Source of the DNA: Nannochloropsis oceanica
Taxonomy: Eukaryota; Sar; Eustigmatophyceae; Eustigmatales; Monodopsidaceae
DNA length: 64,000 nt
NCBI GenBank assembly: GCA_004519485.1
Contig: CP038115.1
Span: 744,001 to 808,000, forward strand
Direction: 5' to 3'
Shown: one piece after another, positions 55,291-64,000 of the stretch
Numbering within the stretch: the first letter of the stretch is position 1
Layout of the letters: every line of letters starts with the position of its first letter
Made by a program: the position numbers and the translations under genes
Notes under the pieces: generated by a model
Seen by the model: the letters and a program-made list of their open reading frames with translations, nothing else
Databases searched by the model: none
What the model was told of the DNA's origin: nothing

Positions 55291-56520
55291 GCAAAATACG
55301 TACATAACTTTCTGTGTAGTCCGTCATGAGACGAAGGGGAGGACGTCTTTGTCTTTGATCTCTACTTTTCGCCAACAATTTGTGAGAGGATAAAGGGGGG
55401 GAGATCCAGATTAAAAATCTCTGCGCATTGGGCAAAGGATTTACGAGCAGCCTCGATCGGTTTGTATTTCTCTAGGCAGGGAGGAATGGAGGCATTATTA
55501 TTGTATTGTCCTGTCATTCCCTCTTCTACATAGAACGAACGTGGGCAACATTCGATAGAGAACAAGTGCATGACATTCTGATCGCCCTTCCATGGACGTC
55601 CTTTTACTTCATGGCCTGTGGTCCCACGTCAGATGTGGAGATGTCGCTTGCTTATCTTGCTTCCCAGTTGTAACGTCAGGGCTGAGCAAGGGAAGGGGAG
55701 AATATCGTCCGAGGTAGAAGTGGTGCTTAAATGGAAAATGACAAAAATACTTTTCAAGCATGACGTTTGGATATGTGATTGGGTGGAGCCTCCACCGTGG
55801 AGGTGCACTCTGTAAAAATATGTCAAGGCAAGCCAAGGAAAGATGACGTTGTGCAAGCGGGAGCATCGAGATGGCAAAGATATTGTCCGAGCAGGGATTA
55901 TTATTTATTATCATCTCTCGTTAACAGGTGGGCAGGCTTTCTTTGCAGGAAGACTTGAGGTGGGTGTGGAGGGCTGGTAGTATCGTGATTGTATGGGTGT
56001 GGTATGCATCGTACGATAAAAAGGGGGGAGAGAACGGGGTGTGGCCGTGGCCAGGCTTACAGGAGGGTTCTGCTTAGGAATTAAAGCATAGCACTCCGAG
56101 TCCTGAAAAACAATTTCCGAGCGCGAAAACTTGGCAAGCAATTATGGGGGCATTCTTCTTTGAAGTTTGTCGAGCGAGGCGACGACTTTGCTCTCTGGTC
56201 GAGCACTGTGCGGTGTCTGCCCTCACAAAGAGGGCAACAAGGGACAGTAGATGCGAGTGGTACATTGTTCTCTCCTTGAACCCACGACTGCATTCTAGAA
56301 TAGGATGAATCACAGTGCAACGAGCACACACAGGCATCGTCGTCATCCATGAGCGGGACATAATGAGGGGTGATCGTCCCTCGTAAACATCAAAAACAGG
56401 TCTGACACCGATAGCAACATCCACCCAGAAGCCAGTTGGGTCGGTCGAGGAGGCGTGAGGTTGAGGGAGCGCATCGCTTTCGAGATGATTTACTTTGCTC
56501 TTGAAGCCTCGTGGGTCTCG

Positions 56521-56640
56521 GGCGGGCTTATTTTATTGCTCATAATATGATAAAGTAGAGGCCACCATGGCGGTGGCTTTGTCCGTGATGGCGATTAGTA
56601 CCCCAGAAAATAAAAAATAAAATAAAAACTTTGGTCCGTA
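56521..56640 (+). repeat. Subtelomeric repeat-family terminus, worn copy c inside the array unit
   Basis: Resembles copies a, b and d (gcttattttattgctcataatatgataaagtaga, split by many changes) and is followed by an A-rich run and aaaactttggtccgtagg. Repeated at 59509 and 62497 as part of the array. Confidence 0.6.
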
Positions 56641-58194
56641 GGTAATTGCCATGCATGCTGAATGACTGGCTAAGCATCTCACTTCCCCCCACGTCACTAA
56701 TGATAATAATATTATTAATATAATAATGTAATCGGCAGAAGAAATGTGGTTTCCGCGATGGACGCTGGGTAATTGAGATGGAATGACCATATCCATGATG
56801 ACTCGGTGCTCCCTCCGATCATCCCGGCCCCCACCTCTACACCCATTTACACACCCATACCTCAAGCTGCGGTCACCATGCACGCTGCCTTTCCGATGCT
56901 CAGGTAGACAGAGATGGTCAGACCTTCGCGATGGACTCTGCGGGTGACTTCCCCCTCTCCCTTCCTTCCTCCATGCCTTGTTTTATCCCTTCGTCATTCG
57001 ACGGTCTTTTGCTTGCCCCCTTGACGACGCCCTCTGCCGGTCCTTTGAGCACGCAGACACCACTTGCCTTTTCCCCCATCTAGGTGGTTGTGGGAATACC
57101 TGAATGTGGTCACCAAGGCAAGATTTCGAGCGGGAGGCTGTCTTTCGAAGGACGAGATGGAAAGCATACTTCAGGAGGCATGGCGGAGACAATGACAGAA
57201 ATGCAGGAAAGATTCGCCTTGTCGTCTTTCATGAAATTCAAGTGTGGTATGGAGAAGCAGAAACAGACACACAGAGCAGACCTTCGATTTCTCTCTTCCA
57301 ACACGTGCTATCTCTGCATGCTTTGCAAACAACAACTTGTTCTGCAAACAACAACTTGTTTTCCGGACGTCCGAACACGTCCCGGACGTTCCTGTCTCCT
57401 TGCCCATAGGTCTTTATTTTGGGGGGACTATGTCTCTTCCCATGTTACAAACCACAAAATGTGCTGCATACAAGGAAGTCGTGTACTGTTTCAAAACTAG
57501 GGAAGTGTGTCGCCTAGGTAATGATAGGGTGTATCTGTGGCGCAGGCATGTACCATGAGCGTATTCAGATAATGCGTTTGTGCACGTGACGCAGGCAGGT
57601 ACCACTCTTCCCTTCAACTCCAGGAGAGGAGCACAGGAGCGCGAGGAAGCGAGCGATAGATGCCGCTGAAAACAAAGTCCACAAGTTGTCATGGCAATTC
57701 TGACGATGTTTGTTGGAAAGGCAGGGGATACATGGTTCGTATTTGTCCTTCCTTTCTTCCTTCGTCTTTGCCAGCCTCTTCTCTTCCTCGAGCCCTTTCT
57801 CCTCCTCTTCGACTTCCAGCCTATCCTCTCCGAGGTAGAACTCTGAATGGGATAGCATGTTTTTCTTTCACCCCTCCTCTTTCAAAAAGACGTGAGTTAG
57901 GACCTGGGACTGTAAAGCACACAGCAAGCACACGACGAGGAGGCTTGCTGCAAGACAGCTTGAACGTGGTGAGCACGTTTTGTCCCCGTCGTATTTTTCC
58001 CTCCTTGTTTCACCAAGGTCATGAAAAAGGATTTGGTGCTTCAAGTCTGTGGAAACAGCGCACTCTTCGGTGGAACCTATCGTGGCCCTGTCGACTTCCA
58101 AGCGAGATCGCACTCGCATTGTTCTACGACGCCGGCAGTTGGGTGGGCAATGTGTTGTATCGTTTTGATTTGTTCTGGTTTTCAATATTGATTT

Positions 58195-58312
58195 CGGTCT
58201 CGTCGCTATGATAGAAGTAGATGCCATCGTGCCCCGGTGGCAAGGCTCGTGATGGTAGATTAAAACCCCCAAAAAAGAGCAAAATACGTACATAACTTTC
58301 TGTGTAGTCCGT
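58195..58312 (+). repeat. Subtelomeric repeat-family terminus, copy d at the unit junction
   Basis: Encodes GLVAMIEVDAIVPRW, then stops, then aaaacccccaaaaaag, then TACATAACTTTCTGTGTAG of the next unit. The array junction (58278/58279) lies inside this block; the same arrangement recurs at the 61266/61267 junction. Confidence 0.75.
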
Positions 58313-61300
58313 CATGAGACGAAGGGGAGGACGTCTTTGTCTTTGATCTCTACTTTTCGCCAACAATTTGTGAGAGGATAAAGGGGGGGAGATCCAGATT
58401 AAAAATCTCTGCGCATTGGGCAAAGGATTTACGAGCAGCCTCGATCGGTTTGTATTTCTCTAGGCAGGGAGGAATGGAGGCATTATTATTGTATTGTCCT
58501 GTCATTCCCTCTTCTACATAGAACGAACGTGGGCAACATTCGATAGAGAACAAGTGCATGACATTCTGATCGCCCTTCCATGGACGTCCTTTTACTTCAT
58601 GGCCTGTGGTCCCACGTCAGATGTGGAGATGTCGCTTGCTTATCTTGCTTCCCAGTTGTAACGTCAGGGCTGAGCAAGGGAAGGGGAGAATATCGTCCGA
58701 GGTAGAAGTGGTGCTTAAATGGAAAATGACAAAAATACTTTTCAAGCATGACGTTTGGATATGTGATTGGGTGGAGCCTCCACCGTGGAGGTGCACTCTG
58801 TAAAAATATGTCAAGGCAAGCCAAGGAAAGATGACGTTGTGCAAGCGGGAGCATCGAGATGGCAAAGATATTGTCCGAGCAGGGATTATTATTTATTATC
58901 ATCTCTCGTTAACAGGTGGGCAGGCTTTCTTTGCAGGAAGACTTGAGGTGGGTGTGGAGGGCTGGTAGTATCGTGATTGTATGGGTGTGGTATGCATCGT
59001 ACGATAAAAAGGGGGGAGAGAACGGGGTGTGGCCGTGGCCAGGCTTACAGGAGGGTTCTGCTTAGGAATTAAAGCATAGCACTCCGAGTCCTGAAAAACA
59101 ATTTCCGAGCGCGAAAACTTGGCAAGCAATTATGGGGGCATTCTTCTTTGAAGTTTGTCGAGCGAGGCGACGACTTTGCTCTCTGGTCGAGCACTGTGCG
59201 GTGTCTGCCCTCACAAAGAGGGCAACAAGGGACAGTAGATGCGAGTGGTACATTGTTCTCTCCTTGAACCCACGACTGCATTCTAGAATAGGATGAATCA
59301 CAGTGCAACGAGCACACACAGGCATCGTCGTCATCCATGAGCGGTACATAATGAGGGGTGATCGTCCCTCGTAAACATCAAAAACAGGTCTGACACCGAT
59401 AGCAACATCCACCCAGAAGCCAGTTGGGTCGGTCGAGGAGGCGTGAGGTTGAGGGAGCGCATCGCTTTCGAGATGATTTACTTTGCTCTTGAAGCCTCGT
59501 GGGTCTCGGGCGGGCTTATTTTATTGCTCATAATATGATAAAGTAGAGGCCACCATGGCGGTGGCTTTGTCCGTGATGGCGATTAGTACCCCAGAAAATA
59601 AAAAATAAAATAAAAACTTTGGTCCGTAGGTAATTGCCATGCATGCTGAATGACTGGCTAAGCATCTCACTTCCCCCCACGTCACTAATGATAATAATAT
59701 TATTAATATAATAATGTAATCGGCAGAAGAAACGTGGTTTCCGCGATGGACGCTGGGTAATTGAGATGGAATGACCATATCCATGATGACTCGGTGCTCC
59801 CTCCGATCATCCCGGCCCCCACCTCTACACCCATTTACACACCCATACCTCAAGCTGCGGTCACCATGCACGCTGCCTTTCCGATGCTCAGGTAGACAGA
59901 GATGGTCAGACCTTCGCGATGGACTCTGCGGGTGACTTCCCCCTCTCCCTTCCTTCCTCCATGCCTTGTTTTATCCCTTCGTCATTCGACGGTCTTTTGC
60001 TTGCCCCCTTGACGACGCCCTCTGCCGGTCCTTTGAGCACGCAGACACCACTTGCCTTTTCCCCCATCTAGGTGGTTGTGGGAATACCTGAATGTGGTCA
60101 CCAAGGCAAGATTTCGAGCGGGAGGCTGTCTTTCGAAGGACGAGATGGAAAGCATACTTCAGGAGGCATGGCGGAGACAATGACAGAAATGCAGGAAAGA
60201 TTCGCCTTGTCGTCTTTCATGAAATTCAAGTGTGGTATGGAGAAGCAGAAACAGACACACAGAGCAGACCTTCGATTTCTCTCTTCCAACACGTGCTATC
60301 TCTGCATGCTTTGCAAACAACAACTTGTTCTGCAAACAACAACTTGTTTTCCGGACGTCCGAACACGTCCCGGACGTTCCTGTCTCCTTGCCCATAGGTC
60401 TTTATTTTGGGGGGACTATGTCTCTTCCCATGTTACAAACCACAAAATGTGCTGCATACAAGGAAGTCGTGTACTGTTTCAAAACTAGGGAAGTGTGTCG
60501 CCTAGGTAATGATAGGGTGTATCTGTGGCGCAGGCATGTACCATGAGCGTATTCAGATAATGCGTTTGTGCACGTGACGCAGGCAGGTACCACTCTTCCC
60601 TTCAACTCCAGGAGAGGAGCACAGGAGCGCGAGGAAGCGAGCGATAGATGCCGCTGAAAACAAAGTCCACAAGTTGTCATGGCAATTCTGACGATGTTTG
60701 TTGGAAAGGCAGGGGATACATGGTTCGTATTTGTCCTTCCTTTCTTCCTTCGTCTTTGCCAGCCTCTTCTCTTCCTCGAGCCCTTTCTCCTCCTCTTCGA
60801 CTTCCAGCCTATCCTCTCCGAGGTAGAACTCTGAATGGGATAGCATGTTTTTCTTTCACCCCTCCTCTTTCAAAAAGACGTGAGTTAGGACCTGGGACTG
60901 TAAAGCACACAGCAAGCACACGACGAGGAGGCTTGCTGCAAGACAGCTTGAACGTGGTGAGCACGTTTTGTCCCCGTCGTATTTTTCCCTCCTTGTTTCA
61001 CCAAGGTCATGAAAAAGGATTTGGTGCTTCAAGTCTGTGGAAACAGCGCACTCTTCGGTGGAACCTATCGTGGCCCTGTCGACTTCCAAGCGAGATCGCA
61101 CTCGCATTGTTCTACGACGCCGGCAGTTGGGTGGGCAATGTGTTGTATCGTTTTGATTTGTTCTGGTTTTCAATATTGATTTCGGTCTCGTCGCTATGAT
61201 AGAAGTAGATGCCATCGTGCCCCGGTGGCAAGGCTCGTGATGGTAGATTAAAACCCCCAAAAAAGAGCAAAATACGTACATAACTTTCTGTGTAGTCCGT

Positions 61301-64000
61301 CATGAGACGAAGGGGAGGACGTCTTTGTCTTTGATCTCTACTTTTCGCCAACAATTTGTGAGAGGATAAAGGGGGGGAGATCCAGATTAAAAATCTCTGC
61401 GCATTGGGCAAAGGATTTACGAGCAGCCTCGATCGGTTTGTATTTCTCTAGGCAGGGAGGAATGGAGGCATTATTATTGTATTGTCCTGTCATTCCCTCT
61501 TCTACATAGAACGAACGTGGGCAACATTCGATAGAGAACAAGTGCATGACATTCTGATCGCCCTTCCATGGACGTCCTTTTACTTCATGGCCTGTGGTCC
61601 CACGTCAGATGTGGAGATGTCGCTTGCTTATCTTGCTTCCCAGTTGTAACGTCAGGGCTGAGCAAGGGAAGGGGAGAATATCGTCCGAGGTAGAAGTGGT
61701 GCTTAAATGGAAAATGACAAAAATACTTTTCAAGCATGACGTTTGGATATGTGATTGGGTGGAGCCTCCACCGTGGAGGTGCACTCTGTAAAAATATGTC
61801 AAGGCAAGCCAAGGAAAGATGACGTTGTGCAAGCGGGAGCATCGAGATGGCAAAGATATTGTCCGAGCAGGGATTATTATTTATTATCATCTCTCGTTAA
61901 CAGGTGGGCAGGCTTTCTTTGCAGGAAGACTTGAGGTGGGTGTGGAGGGCTGGTAGTATCGTGATTGTATGGGTGTGGTATGCATCGTACGATAAAAAGG
62001 GGGGAGAGAACGGGGTGTGGCCGTGGCCAGGCTTACAGGAGGGTTCTGCTTAGGAATTAAAGCATAGCACTCCGAGTCCTGAAAAACAATTTCCGAGCGC
62101 GAAAACTTGGCAAGCAATTATGGGGGCATTCTTCTTTGAAGTTTGTCGAGCGAGGCGACGACTTTGCTCTCTGGTCGAGCACTGTGCGGTGTCTGCCCTC
62201 ACAAAGAGGGCAACAAGGGACAGTAGATGCGAGTGGTACATTGTTCTCTCCTTGAACCCACGACTGCATTCTAGAATAGGATGAATCACAGTGCAACGAG
62301 CACACACAGGCATCGTCGTCATCCATGAGCGGGACATAATGAGGGGTGATCGTCCCTCGTAAACATCAAAAACAGGTCTGACACCGATAGCAACATCCAC
62401 CCAGAAGCCAGTTGGGTCGGTCGAGGAGGCGTGAGGTTGAGGGAGCGCATCGCTTTCGAGATGATTTACTTTGCTCTTGAAGCCTCGTGGGTCTCGGGCG
62501 GGCTTATTTTATTGCTCATAATATGATAAAGTAGAGGCCACCATGGCGGTGGCTTTGTCCGTGATGGCGATTAGTACCCCAGAAAATAAAAAATAAAATA
62601 AAAACTTTGGTCCGTAGGTAATTGCCATGCATGCTGAATGACTGGCTAAGCATCTCACTTCCCCCCACGTCACTAATGATAATAATATTATTAATATAAT
62701 AATGTAATCGGCAGAAGAAACGTGGTTTCCGCGATGGACGCTGGGTAATTGAGATGGAATGACCATATCCATGATGACTCGGTGCTCCCTCCGATCATCC
62801 CGGCCCCCACCTCTACACCCATTTACACACCCATACCTCAAGCTGCGGTCACCATGCACGCTGCCTTTCCGATGCTCAGGTAGACAGAGATGGTCAGACC
62901 TTCGCGATGGACTCTGCGGGTGACTTCCCCCTCTCCCTTCCTTCCTCCATGCCTTGTTTTATCCCTTCGTCATTCGACGGTCTTTTGCTTGCCCCCTTGA
63001 CGACGCCCTCTGCCGGTCCTTTGAGCACGCAGACACCACTTGCCTTTTCCCCCATCTAGGTGGTTGTGGGAATACCTGAATGTGGTCACCAAGGCAAGAT
63101 TTCGAGCGGGAGGCTGTCTTTCGAAGGACGAGATGGAAAGCATACTTCAGGAGGCATGGCGGAGACAATGACAGAAATGCAGGAAAGATTCGCCTTGTCG
63201 TCTTTCATGAAATTCAAGTGTGGTATGGAGAAGCAGAAACAGACACACAGAGCAGACCTTCGATTTCTCTCTTCCAACACGTGCTATCTCTGCATGCTTT
63301 GCAAACAACAACTTGTTCTGCAAACAACAACTTGTTTTCCGGACGTCCGAACACGTCCCGGACGTTCCTGTCTCCTTGTCCATAGGTCTTTATTTTGGGG
63401 GGACTATGTCTCTTCCCATGTTACAAACCACAAAATGTGCTGCATACAAGGAAGTCGTGTACTGTTTCAAAACTAGGGAAGTGTGTCGCCTAGGTAATGA
63501 TAGGGTGTATCTGTGGCGCAGGCATGTACCATGAGCGTATTCAGATAATGCGTTTGTGCACGTGACGCAGGCAGGTACCACTCTTCCCTTCAACTCCAGG
63601 AGAGGAGCACAGGAGCGCGAGGAAGCGAGCGATAGATGCCGCTGAAAACAAAGTCCACAAGTTGTCATGGCAATTCTGACGATGTTTGTTGGAAAGGCAG
63701 GGGATACATGGTTCGTATTTGTCCTTCCTTTCTTCCTTCGTCTTTGCCAGCCTCTTCTCTTCCTCGAGCCCTTTCTCCTCCTCTTCGACTTCCAGCCTAT
63801 CCTCTCCGAGGTAGAACTCTGAATGGGATAGCATGTTTTTCTTTCACCCCTCCTCTTTCAAAAAGACGTGAGTTAGGACCTGGGACTGTAAAGCACACAG
63901 CAAGCACACGACGAGGAGGCTTGCTGCAAGACAGCTTGAACGTGGTGAGCACGTTTTGTCCCCGTCGTATTTTTCCCTCCTTGTTTCACCAAGGTCATGA

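Larger units (their letters stand above)
55291..64000 (+). repeat. Head-to-tail macrosatellite, 2988-bp unit
   Basis: Units 55291-58278, 58279-61266 and 61267-64000 (cut by the window at 2734 bp). Successive copies align without indels at a period of exactly 2988 bp; only a handful of substitutions were spotted (for example gcgggacata / gcggtacata near 56360 and 59344; gaaatgtgg / gaaacgtgg near 56743). Open frames in the unit are short and on both strands, and none matches a family. Cys/His-bearing pieces (CVCSLHCD, CCPLCEGRHR on minus near 56300) look like a worn zinc-finger-type gene. A short direct repeat gcaaacaacaacttgtt lies at about 57324 and 57342. Each unit includes a worn internal copy and a terminal copy of the dispersed subtelomeric block. 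The array very likely continues beyond the window. Confidence 0.95.

Noticed and set aside
55291-64000. Retroelement or rDNA as the identity of the 2988-bp unit
   Set aside because: No reverse transcriptase, integrase, terminal repeats or rRNA-like sequence seen in the unit.

Overview
The window looks like nuclear DNA from a photosynthetic stramenopile, most likely a eustigmatophyte alga of the Nannochloropsis/Microchloropsis type. The reasons are: intron-dense protein genes with GT..AG introns of about 50-300 bp; TTAGGG-type telomeric repeats; a signal peptide ending in an ASA|F cleavage motif, as used for secondary-plastid import in heterokont algae; and typical eukaryotic gene families (NSF, RCE1, PLBD, ZIP, WW-domain, Fic). 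The species call is inference; the eukaryotic nature is clear.

Left two thirds (about 1-35.7 kb) is a normal, gene-dense, intron-rich arm. In order: a poorly resolved polyQ/polyE locus (-); a complete 10-exon phospholipase B-like Ntn-hydrolase (+, 2511-6089); a secreted GH5 glycoside hydrolase (+, 6983-8395) facing a paralogue of almost the same length (-, 9122-10604) in which both catalytic glutamates are replaced; a divergent promoter; a 13-exon NSF-type AAA+ ATPase whose first exon encodes an ASAF-type plastid-targeting leader (+, 10976-16177); a 25-exon ankyrin-repeat / Fic-domain protein (-, 17695-25684) whose Fic active-site motif HPFHDGNGRFSR is split by an intron; a 7-exon ZIP-like metal transporter (-, 28289-30942); a WW-domain protein (+, 31496-33483); and an odd open frame that runs from the last membrane segments of an MFSD1-type transporter straight into the core of an RCE1-type CAAX protease, with one in-frame stop (+, about 33967-35721). 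Introns of genes on both strands are dominated by (CCCT)n on the coding strand near the acceptor.

From about 35.7 kb the character changes to subtelomeric: few introns, more AT, broken genes, duplications, four short interstitial telomeric tracts (41160, 45862, 48601, 55270), a decayed PIF/Harbinger-like DNA transposon, a kelch-like ORF, a coiled-coil ORF, and two long intronless genes for probable surface or Golgi glycosyltransferases: WbsX plus a second GT-like domain (+, 46006-48114) and a STELLO/DUF288-like protein (-, 51929-54199). From 55291 to the right edge runs a head-to-tail array of nearly identical 2988-bp units. A short conserved block, ending in a peptide related to IEVDAIVP followed by a C-run and A-run and the 19-mer TACATAACTTTCTGTGTAG, recurs at four kinds of place (41.2, 51.3, 56.5 and 58.2 kb) beside telomeric tracts and unit boundaries. 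It marks an undescribed subtelomeric repeat family.

The genes do not form one pathway. Themes are secretion and vesicle/plastid traffic (NSF-like, PLBD, RCE1-like), carbohydrate work (two GH5, two GT-like) and one likely signalling enzyme (Ank-Fic). Exon borders were read by eye from splice sites, phase and family homology; where all exons sum to an exact codon number this is stated.
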